In this document: positions 27,221 to 36,254 of the stretch, one piece after another
How positions within the stretch are numbered: position 1 is the first letter of the stretch
How the letters are laid out: each line of letters begins with the position of its first letter
Position numbers and translations under genes: made by a program
Notes under the pieces: generated by a model
Databases searched by the model: none
The model's input: the letters and a program-made list of their open reading frames with translations, nothing else
What the model was told of the DNA's origin: nothing
NCBI RefSeq assembly: GCF_001905545.1
Contig: NZ_LIPD01000003.1
Coordinates: forward strand, 593,147-657,146
From: Streptomyces sp. CB02056
GTDB taxonomy: Bacteria; Actinomycetota; Actinomycetes; Streptomycetales; Streptomycetaceae
DNA length: 64,000 nt
Reading direction: 5' to 3'

Positions 27221-28666
27221 TCAGAGCAGGCCATTCCGGTCGGCCGGGAGGTCGAGGACCAGCACGTCGGCGGGACGGTCCGCGTGGCTGAACTTGCCGC
27301 CCGTCTTCTCGTCCGCCTTGTTGACCACGATCGCGATGATGATGCCCGCGAGCACCAGCACGCCGACGATGATCCCGATCACGACCACGGCCGTCGAGCA
27401 GCCGCCGCCGCTGGTGGGCGCCTTCGGCTGCTGGTACGGCGGCATCGGCTGCGGCATCGGCTGCGGCGGCGGGGTGTGCGCCCCCTGCTGGAGGTACTGC
27501 GGGTGCGGCGTGTGCGGGGCCTGCGGCCGCGGGGTCTGGTACGCGGGCGGCGGGGTCTGGTACTGCTGCCCGCCCTGCTGGAGGTACTGCGGGTGCGGGG
27601 TGTGCGGGGCCTGCGGCTGCGGCGTCTGGTAGGCGGGCGGCGGGGTCCGGTACTGCTGGGCCCCCTGCTGGAGGTACTGCGGCTGGGGCGTCTGCGGGGC
27701 CTGCGGAGCGGCGTGCACCGAGCGCGGGCCCTCGTTGATCACCAGCGGGGTGCTGGCCTGCAGCCGGTGCCCGTTGTCGCCGCCCTTGGCGGCCGCGATC
27801 AGCCGCTCCGCCTCGTCCCGCATCGCCGCCGCGCTCTGGAACCGGTGCGCCGGGTCCTTGCGCAGCGCCTGGGCGACGAAGGCGTCCACCTCGGGCGTGA
27901 TCGAGCGGTTGAGGGTGGAGGGGGCCGGCGGCTCCTCCTGGACGTGCTTGTAGGCGATCGAGAACGCCGAGTCCCCGTCGAAGACCAGCTGCCCGGTGAT
28001 CATCTCGAAGAGCATCACGCCGACCGAGTAGAGGTCGGAGCGGGCGTCCACCGGCTTGCCGAGCGCCTGCTCGGGCGAGAGGTACTGCGGGGTGCCGACC
28101 ACCATGCCGGTCTGCGTCATCGACGTGACGCCGGATTCCAGCGCACGGGCGATGCCGAAGTCCATGACCTTGACGTTGCCCTTGCGGTCGAACATGACGT
28201 TGCCGGGCTTGATGTCGCGGTGCACCAGACCCATGTCGTGCGAGGCCTCCAGCGCGTTCAGCACGCCGACGGTGACCTTCAGGGCCTCCTCGGCCGGCAT
28301 CGCGCCGTACTGGCCGACCGCCTCGTTGATCGCCTCGCGCAGGCCGTTGCCGTCGATCAGCTGCATCACGATGTACGGCGTGCTGGAGCCGTCCGGAGCG
28401 ATGTCCTCGCCGCTGTCGTACACGGTGACGATGTTCGGGTGCTCCAGCCGGGCCACCGCCTGGGCCTCGCGGCGGAACCGCTCCTTGAACGAGTCGTCCC
28501 GGCCCAGCTCGCTGTGCATGCTCTTCAGCGCGACCTGCCGGTCCAGCACGCGGTCGTGGGCGAGGTGCACGGAGGCCATGCCGCCCTCGCCCAGCAGCCG
28601 CTGCAGCACATAGCGGCCGTTGCCCAGGGAGAAGCCCTCGACCGCCGCGTTGCCGTGCTCGCTCAT
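27221..28666 (-). CDS. Membrane Ser/Thr protein kinase with Pro/Gln repeats
   Basis: A 481-residue kinase. The kinase domain spans about 19-290: GEGGMASVHLA, Lys48, GLVHRDIKPGNVMF, DFGIARALES. A juxtamembrane region (about 318-415) has a 30-residue unit repeated about two and a half times; each unit contains QYLQQGAQQYRTPPPAYQT-like then PQAPHTPHP. One membrane helix follows (about 423-449). The outer tail is only about 31 residues (ADEKTGGKFSHADRPADV), so sensing by an ectodomain seems unlikely. The repeats are also exact at DNA level (27480-27700), so copy number may vary. Probably one unit with the downstream kinase gene. Confidence 0.92.
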   Translation of the reverse strand: MSEHGNAAVEGFSLGNGRYVLQRLLGEGGMASVHLAHDRVLDRQVALKSMHSELGRDDSFKERFRREAQAVARLEHPNIVTVYDSGEDIAPDGSSTPYIVMQLIDGNGLREAINEAVGQYGAMPAEEALKVTVGVLNALEASHDMGLVHRDIKPGNVMFDRKGNVKVMDFGIARALESGVTSMTQTGMVVGTPQYLSPEQALGKPVDARSDLYSVGVMLFEMITGQLVFDGDSAFSIAYKHVQEEPPAPSTLNRSITPEVDAFVAQALRKDPAHRFQSAAAMRDEAERLIAAAKGGDNGHRLQASTPLVINEGPRSVHAAPQAPQTPQPQYLQQGAQQYRTPPPAYQTPQPQAPHTPHPQYLQQGGQQYQTPPPAYQTPRPQAPHTPHPQYLQQGAHTPPPQPMPQPMPPYQQPKAPTSGGGCSTAVVVIGIIVGVLVLAGIIIAIVVNKADEKTGGKFSHADRPADVLVLDLPADRNGLL

Positions 28667-28968
28667 GGTCCTCTGCTCCCCCTCGGCGCGGCCGTGCTCG
28701 CCGCAACCTGACGTTCGGTCTCGTCCGTGCGTGGTGGGCCCGGCCCGCTGGCCTGGCGGGCCCCTGCCGCGGCGGTTCCACCGGCCGGCGACAGGGGCCA
28801 GGGTATCGGCTCGCGCCGACGGTGATCGGTCCAGGGCCGGGGCCGGTCCCGGCCCGGCGGCCGCCCGGCCCGGCGGCCCGGGGCCGGGGAGGATCGTCGT
28901 GGTACGTCCGGTCCGACGGCGGTCCGGGCGGCCCGGAGGCGCCTACCGGCGGGTACCGCCGGGTGCGG
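28667..28968. other. Intergenic region, GC-rich hairpins
   Basis: About 300 bp between the kinase start and the bpa stop. GGCCCGC pairs with GCGGGCC at 28742-28762, and several overlapping GGCC/CCGG stems lie at 28833-28890. It holds the kinase promoter and probably the bpa terminator. No gene seen. Confidence 0.5.
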
Positions 28969-29592
28969 CTACAGGTAGGGGCCGGAGCGGATGCCGCGGC
29001 CCTGGCCCGGCTCGTCCTCGTCCGGCTCGCCGCTGTGCAGCCCGGGCGGCAGCGCCCGCCGCATCTGCTCCAGCTGCGCCCGCGCCGCCATCTGCTGCGC
29101 GAACAGGGCGGTCTGGATGCCGTGGAACAGGCCCTCCAGCCAGCCGACCAGCTGGGCCTGGGCGATCCGCAGCTCGGCCTCGGTCGGGATGGTGTCGTCG
29201 GTGAACGGCAGCGACAGCCGCTCCAGCTCGGCGACCAGCTCCGGGGCCAGCCCCAGTTCGAGCTCCTTGATCGAGCTCGCGTGGATGTCCTTCAGCCGGA
29301 CCCGGCTCGCCTCGTCGAGAGGCGCCGCCCGGACCTCCTCCAACAGCTGCTTGATCATGCTGCCGATGCGCATGACCTTGGCGGGCTGCTCGACCATCTC
29401 GGTCACCGGGAGCTCGCGCGGCACGTCGCCCTCGTCGTCCCCGTCCCCAGCCGCACCGGCGAACCCCTGGCCCACGGGCAGCCCGTCCGGTCCGACGATC
29501 AGCACCTTCTGGCCGTCCTGCGACTGCCCGCCGCCGGCCCGGAAGGGCTCCTGCGACGGGCGCTCGTTCATCGGATTCGTCATGAACAACAT
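28969..29592 (-). CDS. bpa: Bacterial proteasome activator family protein
   Basis: A 207-residue homologue of Bpa/PafE, the ATP-independent ring that opens the 20S proteasome. The core helical domain (about 60-175) contains EMVEQPAKVMRIGSMIKQLL, RLKDIHASSIKELELGL and QLVGWLEGLFHGIQTALFAQ. The C terminus ends SGPYL; Mycobacterium PafE ends GQYL, and this terminal motif docks into the proteasome alpha ring. The N terminus is variable and disordered. Start is uncertain: ATGs at 29592, 29583 and 29571 are all in frame and none has a classic RBS. Members promote degradation of misfolded or specific regulator proteins. Confidence 0.92.
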   Translation of the reverse strand: MLFMTNPMNERPSQEPFRAGGGQSQDGQKVLIVGPDGLPVGQGFAGAAGDGDDEGDVPRELPVTEMVEQPAKVMRIGSMIKQLLEEVRAAPLDEASRVRLKDIHASSIKELELGLAPELVAELERLSLPFTDDTIPTEAELRIAQAQLVGWLEGLFHGIQTALFAQQMAARAQLEQMRRALPPGLHSGEPDEDEPGQGRGIRSGPYL

Positions 29593-29875
29593 TCTCTCTC
29601 ACTGGGGTTGGTCGGGCGGAAGCCCCCGGTCGTCCCGCCGTCCTGCGCCACCCGTGACGACGCTACGCCTCCGGACGCCCTGCGGGAATCCGTACGGATA
29701 CTCAGTTCCCGCACCCGGTCCGCCGACCGGCCACCGGCGGCCCGGCGACGGCACCCCGGCCCCGCGCACGGCGGTCCGCCGCTCCGTGGCCGCCGAAACC
29801 CCGGGCCCGCTCCGGGCGCGCCGCGCCCCGCCGGGCCCCAGCCCTTGCGCTACCGCAGCCCCGGCCCTGGGGGGC

Positions 29876-30664
29876 TCAGTCCTTGCGCAGCCGCAGGCCG
29901 ACCAGTCCCAGGCCGCAGCCGATCAGACCCAGGCCGACGCCCAGCGGGAGCTGGGTGGTGGAGGCGTCCTGCCAGCGGGCGGGGAAGAGCGCGGGCACCC
30001 CGGCCACGGCCGCGACCGGCTGTCCGGCGACCGCCTCGGCCGTGTTCGCCGCGGCCGGGTCCGGGACGGCGGCCGCGCCGGGGGCCTCGGCCTCCGCGGC
30101 GTCCCCGTCGGCCTCCGGCTGCTCGGCCCCGACGGCCTGGTCCGGGGCCTCTTCCGGGGTCTGCTCGGCAGCCTGGTCGGGAGCCTGCTCCGGGGCCTGG
30201 TCGACGGCCTGGTCGGCGGCCTGGTCCGGCAGCTGCTCGGGAGCCTGGTCGGGAGCCTGCTCCACGGCGGCGTCGGAGCGCTCGGGCAGCGAGGCCAGGT
30301 GGTGCCGGTGGGCCTGCGGGGCGTTGCCGGCCGGGTGCGGACGCGGCAGCGGTCGCCGCGGCGGCGCCGCCACCGGCCCGGGGACGCCCGGTTCGTCGTC
30401 GGCTTCGTCGTCCTGCTCGGCGGCCGGCCCACCGCCCGGCTCGGCACGCGTCCCCGCGTCCGGCGAGGGATACGCCGCCGGCAGGGGGAGCGCCCCCGGC
30501 GAGGGCAGCGCCACCGCCGCCGAGGCGGCGGCCAGCGGGAGCGTGAGCCCCAGCACGGCCGCCGCGAACAGCCGCTGGGCGCGGCCCGGAGAACGGCGGG
30601 ACGGACGACGGTGGTGCGGCGCGACGGGCAGCGGCCCGAGGGATGCGTGCGGAGATGCGGCCAC
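29876..30664 (-). CDS. Exported protein with Asp/Glu-Gln-Ala-Pro repeats
   Basis: A 262-residue hypothetical protein. An N-terminal signal or anchor (about 30-55; LFAAAVLGLTLPLAAASAAV) is followed by Pro-rich disorder, then a run of four-residue repeats of the type (E/D)QAP (about 134-180; DQAPEQLPDQAADQ). The C terminus has a Gly/Leu membrane helix (LGVGLGLIGCGLGLVGLRL) and the basic tail RKD. That end resembles a Gram-positive anchor, but there is no LPxTG or LAxTG. I do not recognise a family. The repeat encodes an acidic rod, perhaps a wall-spanning stalk. No operon partner. Confidence 0.65.
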   Translation of the reverse strand: MAASPHASLGPLPVAPHHRRPSRRSPGRAQRLFAAAVLGLTLPLAAASAAVALPSPGALPLPAAYPSPDAGTRAEPGGGPAAEQDDEADDEPGVPGPVAAPPRRPLPRPHPAGNAPQAHRHHLASLPERSDAAVEQAPDQAPEQLPDQAADQAVDQAPEQAPDQAAEQTPEEAPDQAVGAEQPEADGDAAEAEAPGAAAVPDPAAANTAEAVAGQPVAAVAGVPALFPARWQDASTTQLPLGVGLGLIGCGLGLVGLRLRKD

Positions 30665-30813
30665 GGTCGGAGTCCTTCCGACGGCCGACGGCGCCCGGGG
30701 GCGGGATCGGCGGCGGGACTGCTCCGGACCAGATTCGCACGCGCCCGCCGTTACGGCATTTCGGGCAATTCACACCCGTCCGGTCGCCGCCCCGTCACCA
30801 GGGTCCCCCGTGC

Positions 30814-31791
30814 TCAGGCCCGCAGCACGACCTTCCCGACCTGCTCCCCGCGCTCCAGCACCCGGTGCGCCTCGGCCACCTCTGCCAGCGGCAGCACCCG
30901 GTCCACCACCGGCTTCACCACCCCGGACTCGACCAGCGGCCACACGTGCTCCCGCACCGCCGCCACGATCGCCGCCTTCTCCGCCAGCGGCCGCCCGCGC
31001 AGGTTGGTGGCGATCACCGCCCCGCGCTTGCGCAGCAGCGTGTTGAGGTCGAGCTCGCCCTTCACCCCGCCCTGGAGTCCGATGATCACCAGCCGCCCGT
31101 TGACCGCCAGCGCGTCCACGTTCCGCTGGAGGTACTTGGCGCCCATGATGTCCAGGATCACGTCCGCCCCGGCCCCGTCGGTGGCCTCCCGGAGCACCTC
31201 GACGAAGTCCTGCTCGCGGTAGTCGATCAGGATGTCCGCGCCCAGCTCGGCGCAGCGCGCCAGCTTCTCCGGGCCGCCCGCGGTGACCGCGACCCGGGCG
31301 CCGACCGCCTTGGCCAGCTGGATCGCCATCGTCCCGATCCCGCTCGCGCCGCCGTGCAGCAGCACCGTCTCGCCGGGCCGCAGGTGCGCGGTGAGGAAGA
31401 CGTTGGACCACACCGTGCAGGCGACCTCGGGCAGTGCCGCGGCCTGCTCGGCGGACAGCCCCGCGGGCAGCGGCAGCAGCTGCCCGGTCGGCACCGCGAC
31501 CCGCTGCGCGTAGCCGCCGCCGGCCAGCAGCGCGCACACCTCGTCGCCGACCGCCCAGCCGGCCACCCCGGGCCCGAGCGCGACGATCCGCCCGGCGCAC
31601 TCCAGCCCCGGGTAGGGCGGGGCGCCGGGCGGCGGGTTGTAGAAGCCCTGCCGCTGGAGCAGGTCGGCGCGGTTGACGGCGGTGGCCGCCACCTCGACCA
31701 GGACCTCGCCCTCGGCGGGGACCGGGTCGGGCACCTCGGCCCAGACCAGTGCCTCGGGACCGCCGGGTACGGGAATCGTCATCGCATGCAT
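30814..31791 (-). CDS. NAD(P)H:quinone oxidoreductase (zinc-independent MDR family)
   Basis: A 325-residue medium-chain dehydrogenase/reductase of the quinone-oxidoreductase branch. The N-terminal GroES-like part has AVNRADLLQRQGFYNPPPGA and YPGLECAGRIVALG; the nucleotide-binding signature is LLHGGASGIGTMAIQLAK, followed by the NADPH-type ITAGGPEKLARCAELGAD-like strand. The zinc-coordinating cysteines of alcohol dehydrogenases are absent. It is the PIG3/TP53I3-like layout. Start is ATG 31791; ATG 31782 is an in-frame alternative. It probably protects against quinones. The gene stands alone, ahead of an 18-bp tandem repeat. Confidence 0.9.
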   Translation of the reverse strand: MHAMTIPVPGGPEALVWAEVPDPVPAEGEVLVEVAATAVNRADLLQRQGFYNPPPGAPPYPGLECAGRIVALGPGVAGWAVGDEVCALLAGGGYAQRVAVPTGQLLPLPAGLSAEQAAALPEVACTVWSNVFLTAHLRPGETVLLHGGASGIGTMAIQLAKAVGARVAVTAGGPEKLARCAELGADILIDYREQDFVEVLREATDGAGADVILDIMGAKYLQRNVDALAVNGRLVIIGLQGGVKGELDLNTLLRKRGAVIATNLRGRPLAEKAAIVAAVREHVWPLVESGVVKPVVDRVLPLAEVAEAHRVLERGEQVGKVVLRA

Positions 31792-31828
31792 GCCCCGAAC
31801 CTACTGCGGGCGGGGGCGGTTCCACGGC

Positions 31829-31922
31829 GCGGCTCAACCGGTCGGCGCGGCTCGACCGGTCGGCGCGGCTCGACCCGTGGGCGACGCTCGACCCGCCCGT
31901 GGGCGCGGCTCAGCCCGTCGGC
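31829..31922. repeat. 18-bp tandem repeat array
   Basis: Four full copies plus one 22-bp variant of a unit like GCGGCTCGACCGGTCGGC. It lies between the quinone oxidoreductase start and the K+ channel stop, and the last copy contains the channel's TGA. Confidence 0.85.
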
Positions 31923-32971
31923 GCGACCGCGCTGGACTTGATGACGATCACCCGGTCGGTGAGCTGGAGCACGGCGGCCTCCGGCTCTGTGTAGTTGAGC
32001 ACCCGTCGGCCCCGGACCACCGCGACCACCAGGTCCGCGCACTCGCGCGGGCTGTGCCCGGCCTCGGCCCGGGTGACCGGGCGCTCCACCACGTCCAGCC
32101 CGTTGCCGTACGTCAGCAGGTCCTCCATCACCGCCCCGGCGTGCGGGCTGAGCATCGACAGCCCGAGCAGCCGCCCGGCCGAACTGGAGCTGGTCACCAC
32201 GACGTCGGCGCCGCTCTGCCGCAGCAGCGGCGCGTTCTCGTCCTCCCGTACGGCGGCGACCACGGTGGCGGCCTTGTTCAACTGGCGGGCCGTCAGCGTG
32301 ATCAGCACGGCGGTGTCGTCCCGCTCCGGCGCGACCACCACCCGCGCGGCGGTGGGCAGCCCGGCGCGCACCAGGGTGTCGGTGCGGGTGGCGTCGCCGA
32401 CCACCCCGACCAGGCCGTGCTGGGCGGCGGCGTCGACCACCTTGCGCTGCGGGTCGACGACGACGATCTCCTCCTTCTTCACCCCCTGCCCGATCAGGGT
32501 GTCGACGGCGCTGCGGCCCTTCGTCCCGTAGCCGATGACGACGGTGTGCTCGCGCACGGTGGACCTCCAGCGGTTCAACCGCCATTGCAGGCGGGTCCGT
32601 TCGGTGAGCACCTCCAGGGTGGTGCCGACCAGGATGATCAGGAACACCACGCGCAGCGGGGTGATCACGAAGATGTTGGTGAGCCGGGCGCCGTCGCTGA
32701 ACGGGGTGATGTCGCCGTACCCGGTGGTGGAGAGCGTCACGGTGGCGTAGTACGCCGCGTCCAGGAAGCTCAGCCCGCCGCCGGCGTTGTCGTTGTAGCC
32801 GTCCCGGTCGAGGTAGACGATGAACGTGGTGGCGACCAGGACGGCGAGCGCCAGCAGCAGCCGGGAGCCGACCTGCCGCACGGCGGGCTCGGCCCGTCGG
32901 GCGGGCAGCACGATCCCGGCGTCCGCCCACGGCTCGGTGCCGGGCGCGAGGTTGCGTCGGATCCGGCTCAT
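31910..32971 (-). CDS. Potassium channel with cytoplasmic RCK/TrkA-N domain
   Basis: A 353-residue two-helix channel subunit. Helix 1 is about 37-55, the pore and filter are AAYYATVTLSTTGYGDITP with TTGYGD at 82-87, and helix 2 is about 99-122. An NAD-binding RCK domain begins at HTVVIGYGTKGRSAV (about 142). After it come SAGRLLGLSMLSPHAG and a small C-terminal regulatory part. This is the MthK/GsuK-type layout, gated by nucleotide or ions. I chose ATG 32971; the open frame continues upstream only by crossing moeA. It is 55 bp downstream of moeA and may be in its transcript. The stop lies in the tandem repeat. Confidence 0.92.
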   Translation of the reverse strand: MSRIRRNLAPGTEPWADAGIVLPARRAEPAVRQVGSRLLLALAVLVATTFIVYLDRDGYNDNAGGGLSFLDAAYYATVTLSTTGYGDITPFSDGARLTNIFVITPLRVVFLIILVGTTLEVLTERTRLQWRLNRWRSTVREHTVVIGYGTKGRSAVDTLIGQGVKKEEIVVVDPQRKVVDAAAQHGLVGVVGDATRTDTLVRAGLPTAARVVVAPERDDTAVLITLTARQLNKAATVVAAVREDENAPLLRQSGADVVVTSSSSAGRLLGLSMLSPHAGAVMEDLLTYGNGLDVVERPVTRAEAGHSPRECADLVVAVVRGRRVLNYTEPEAAVLQLTDRVIVIKSSAVAPTG

Positions 32972-33026
32972 GCGCCCACCCCGGCGGCCCCCGCGCCGGC
33001 CGCGCGGCTCTTGACGGTTCCCTCGT

Positions 33027-34235
33027 TCACGGCACCTCCAGCAGTTCGACCGTCTCCCCCGCCGCCGCCCCGCCGGGCGGCACCACCGCGAGCGCCTCGG
33101 CCCGGGCGAGCCCGCGCAGCATCGCCGGGCCGTCGAAGGCCAGCGGCAGGACGCCCTCGGCGGTCCGCCGGACCGGCTGGAGCCGGGTGTCCGTCCGGTG
33201 CCCGGCCAGCGGGGCCGCGGCCGGGGCGAGGGCGGGCGGGCCGACGGTCCGTCCGCTGCGGGCGTGCAGCAGCGGCAGGACGAGGGTGACCATCCCGGCG
33301 ACGGCGGCCAGCGGGTTGCCCGGCAGGCCCACCAGGTGGCGGCCGCCGGGGAGTTCGGCCAGCAGCATGGGGTGCCCCGGCCGGACGGCGACGCCGTCCA
33401 CCAGCAGTCGGGCGCCGGCCTCGGCGAGCGCCCGGTGCAGGAAGTCGACCGGTCCGGCGGCCGTTCCGCCGGTGGTGACCACCAGATCGGCGGTGGAGTG
33501 CCGCAGCGCGTCCCGGAGCAGCCCGAAGTCGTCCCGGACGTACCCGACCTCGGGCGTCCCGGCACCGGCGGCCCGCAGCCAGGGCGGCAGCAGCGGCCCG
33601 AGCGCGTCCCGGACCAGGCCCGACCCGGGCACCCCGGAGGTGAGCAACTCGTCCCCCAGGACGAGCAGTCGGACCTCCGGACGGCGGCGGACCGGCAGCC
33701 GGTCGTGGCCGCAGGCGGCGGCCAGGCCGAGCACGGCCGGCCCGACCGGGGTGCCGGACGGCAGCAACTCCTCGCCCAGGCGGCACTCCTGGCCGCGCGG
33801 GCGGATGTCCTGGCCGGTGGTCAGCGGCCGCGGGCCGCGGTCGTGCAGCAGCGCGGCGTCCGTCCACCCGTGCTCACGGCGCAGTACGGCGGTGGCGCCG
33901 GGCGGCAGTTGGGCGCCGGTGGCGATCTCCACGGCGGTGCCGTCGGCCAGCGGCGCCGGCTCGGCCCGTCCGGCCAGTACCCGGCCGGCGACCCGCCACG
34001 GGCCGGGACCGGCGACCGCCCAGCCGTCCATCGCGGAGGTGTCGAAGGCGGGCAGGTCGGTCAGCGCGCCGAGCGGCTCGGCGAGGGTGCGGCCGAGCGC
34101 CTCGGCCAGCGGGACGGGGACCCCGGGCAGCGGGCGCAGCCCGGCCCGGCGCGCGGTCTCCCGGGCGCCGGGCCAGCTCAGCACGCCGGGACCGGTGGAC
34201 GGTGCGGCCACGGTCGGCTGTCCGACCGCGCTCAC
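33027..34235 (-). CDS. moeA: Molybdopterin molybdenumtransferase
   Basis: A 402-residue MoeA-type protein that inserts molybdate into molybdopterin. Signature blocks are DTSAMDGWAVAG near residue 65, IATGAQLPPGATAVLRREH, VVTTGGTAAGPVDFLHRAL and PGHPMLLAELPGGRHLVGLPGNPLAAV-like residues (the LPGNP block near 325). The MoeA TTGG(T/V)S motif reads TTGGTA here. Its start overlaps the stop of the upstream DUF6457 gene by four bases (ATGA), indicating coupling. The N-terminal leader (Ala/Thr/Pro) is slightly extended. Context is a small molybdenum cofactor cluster with mobA. Confidence 0.93.
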   Translation of the reverse strand: MSAVGQPTVAAPSTGPGVLSWPGARETARRAGLRPLPGVPVPLAEALGRTLAEPLGALTDLPAFDTSAMDGWAVAGPGPWRVAGRVLAGRAEPAPLADGTAVEIATGAQLPPGATAVLRREHGWTDAALLHDRGPRPLTTGQDIRPRGQECRLGEELLPSGTPVGPAVLGLAAACGHDRLPVRRRPEVRLLVLGDELLTSGVPGSGLVRDALGPLLPPWLRAAGAGTPEVGYVRDDFGLLRDALRHSTADLVVTTGGTAAGPVDFLHRALAEAGARLLVDGVAVRPGHPMLLAELPGGRHLVGLPGNPLAAVAGMVTLVLPLLHARSGRTVGPPALAPAAAPLAGHRTDTRLQPVRRTAEGVLPLAFDGPAMLRGLARAEALAVVPPGGAAAGETVELLEVP

Positions 34236-34495
34236 GACTCGCCCGGCCGGTCGGCGGGGCCCCAGCCCTCGGCGAGGGCCTCGGTCCGCCGGGCCGCCTC
34301 GGCGACGGCCTCCGCCCCGCCGCCCCGCTGGGCGGCCGCGTAGCCGATCAGGAAGGCGGTCAGCGGCGCGGCCGGCCGGGCCACCCCGTGCGCGACCACC
34401 CGGGCCGTGTCGAGCAGACCGTGGACGTCGACGTCCAGGTCGATGCCCAGGTCGGCCTTGACCTCGGCGATCCAGTCATCCAGCGTGCGCTCCAT
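34232..34495 (-). CDS. DUF6457-domain small protein
   Basis: An 87-residue protein beginning MERTLDDWIAEVKADLGID. The body has PAAPLTAFLIGYAAAQRGGG, the typical part of the DUF6457 family, which is usually encoded beside or fused to Moco genes in Actinobacteria. It is helical, acidic and cytoplasmic. It overlaps the moeA start by four bases. I infer a helper role in molybdenum cofactor handling, but no activity is known to me. Confidence 0.85.
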   Translation of the reverse strand: MERTLDDWIAEVKADLGIDLDVDVHGLLDTARVVAHGVARPAAPLTAFLIGYAAAQRGGGAEAVAEAARRTEALAEGWGPADRPGES

Positions 34496-34591
34496 GCGCC
34501 CATGCTGCCTGATCGGTGGTTTCCCGAAGTGTTCGCCCCGTGTGCGGGGCGCGTCGTTTCGCTCACACGTCGGTGGCCGGGGCGGTGCGCC

Positions 34592-35173
34592 TCAGGTCCG
34601 GTCGCGCTCGCGGGCCTGCTCCAGGTCCTCCCAGGTGTCGCAGTCGTAGGCGACGTTGTCGGTGTCGGCCACCCGCAGCCGGGGCAGTCCGCCGACCAGG
34701 CGGCGCAGCGGCTGGTCGGCGGGATCGCCGAGGGCGGCCAGCGCGGCGCGCAGCGGGGCGGTGCGGTAGGCGGCGGCGAGCGGCTGGTCGCGGCCGCCCG
34801 CGTCGACCAGCACGGCGGCGTCCCCGTGCGCCCCGGCCCGGTCGAGGGCGGCGACCAGCCGGTCCACCGTCCGCCGGTCCAGGAAGGGCAGGTCGGCGGC
34901 GAGCAGCAGCACGGTGTCCGCGGTGACCAGGTCGAGCCCGGCCGCGACGGCGGCGACCGGCCCGCCGCCGGGCGGCCGCTCCCTGGTCCAGTGGACGCCG
35001 CCGCGCGCGGTCGGCCGGACCGGGCCGACCACGACGGTGGTGCGGGCGCCCGCGCAGGCGGCGAGCACCCGGTCGAGCAGGGTGGTCCCGCCGACCGTCA
35101 GCCCGGGCTTGTCGGCCCCGCCGAGGCGCCGGGCGGCCCCGCCCGCCGGGACGATCACGTCGTACGGCGTCAT
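34592..35173 (-). CDS. mobA: Molybdenum cofactor guanylyltransferase-like protein
   Basis: A 193-residue nucleotidyltransferase. The N-terminal loop VPAGGAARRLGGADKPGL matches LAGGxxxRxGxxK with the catalytic Lys present. The metal Asp is in LLLAADLPFLDR. Length fits MobA, which converts molybdopterin to MGD, but MocA-type (cytidylyl) cannot be fully excluded. It lies 16 bp after an MBL-fold gene on the same strand and 96 bp before DUF6457-moeA. The four genes may be one transcript. Confidence 0.87.
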   Translation of the reverse strand: MTPYDVIVPAGGAARRLGGADKPGLTVGGTTLLDRVLAACAGARTTVVVGPVRPTARGGVHWTRERPPGGGPVAAVAAGLDLVTADTVLLLAADLPFLDRRTVDRLVAALDRAGAHGDAAVLVDAGGRDQPLAAAYRTAPLRAALAALGDPADQPLRRLVGGLPRLRVADTDNVAYDCDTWEDLEQARERDRT

Positions 35174-35189
35174 GCGGCCAGTATCCGCC

Positions 35190-36179
35190 CTACGCCTGCT
35201 CGGGTCCGCCGTCCTCCTCGGACTCCCGGTCCTCCCCCGCCACCTCGGCCCCGGCCACCTCGGCCCCGGCCGCCACGGTCCCGGCCGCGCGGGCGGTGTT
35301 GGCCGCCGCGCCCAGCTGCAGGAAGGACGGCAGGGTCAGCTCCCCGTACCGCTCGTTCATCGCCGTGACCAGCGCCTCCGGGTCGTCCGGGTGCTCGGCC
35401 AGCAGCCGGTCGAAGTCCTGGAGGTACTCGCCGGTGAAGGCCAGCACCCGGGCGGCGTCGTCGCCCTGGTCCGGGGCCCGGTGGCCGGCGATCACCCGGT
35501 CCGCGCCGAGGTCGGCGATCCGGCCGAGGTTGTGCCCCCAGGTGGTGCGCTGGGCCGGGGTGGTGTCGGCGGTCCAGACGTGGGTGCCGTTGTGGACGAA
35601 GTCCCCGGCGATCACGGTGCGGATGCTCGGCACGTGGACGACCGTGGAGTCCCCGCAGTCGGCCTGGCCGAGCAGCAGCACGGGGATCACCTGGCGGTCC
35701 AGCATCAGCGGCTGCGGCAGCAGCGGGGCGGGGATCAGCGGGTGGTCCGGGATGTCGTCGCCGTACACCGGCTTCCACTGCGCGACCTTGGCGGCGACGG
35801 TGCGCCGGATGCCCTCGACCACGGCCGGGGCGGCCAGCAGCTGCGCGTCGGGGAAGAGCCGCAGCACCTCCTCGGCGCCGAAGTAGTGGTCCGGGTGCTG
35901 GTGGGTGACGACGACGGCGAGCAGGCGTCTGCCCTTGCCGGCGACCCACTCGGCCAGCTCGCGCCCGGCGCTGCGGGTCAGCTGGGCGTCCACCAGGATC
36001 GCGGTCCGCTCGCCGAGGATCAGTGTCGAGGTGGCGAAGAAGGCCGACTCGGGGCCGGTGAAGACGGCGACCTCCAACGGCCGGGCCGGCTGCCCGGGCT
36101 CGGGCGGCACCGCGCCCGCGGCCGGGCGGGCCTGGGCACGCTCCGCGCCGGCGCTCTCCTCGGACGGGGACGTCGTCAC
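35190..36179 (-). CDS. MBL-fold metallo-hydrolase
   Basis: A 329-residue metallo-beta-lactamase-fold protein. The metal motif is THQHPDHYFG (HxHxDH, His at about 124-129), followed by further metal residues in VAGDFVHNG and VIAGHRAPDQGD. The N-terminal about 35 residues are Ala/Pro/Gln-rich and probably flexible. The family is broad (glyoxalase II-like, quorum-quenching, others), so substrate cannot be stated. A VEYLQDF-type C-terminal helix and an acidic Glu/Ser tail end it. It may be co-transcribed with mobA. Confidence 0.88.
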   Translation of the reverse strand: MTTSPSEESAGAERAQARPAAGAVPPEPGQPARPLEVAVFTGPESAFFATSTLILGERTAILVDAQLTRSAGRELAEWVAGKGRRLLAVVVTHQHPDHYFGAEEVLRLFPDAQLLAAPAVVEGIRRTVAAKVAQWKPVYGDDIPDHPLIPAPLLPQPLMLDRQVIPVLLLGQADCGDSTVVHVPSIRTVIAGDFVHNGTHVWTADTTPAQRTTWGHNLGRIADLGADRVIAGHRAPDQGDDAARVLAFTGEYLQDFDRLLAEHPDDPEALVTAMNERYGELTLPSFLQLGAAANTARAAGTVAAGAEVAGAEVAGEDRESEEDGGPEQA

Positions 36180-36254
36180 GGGCTGCTCCCTCTGGTCGGC
36201 GGTCGGATTCCCTGCGCCCTACAGCATGGGAGCACCGACGGCCGATTGCGCGGA

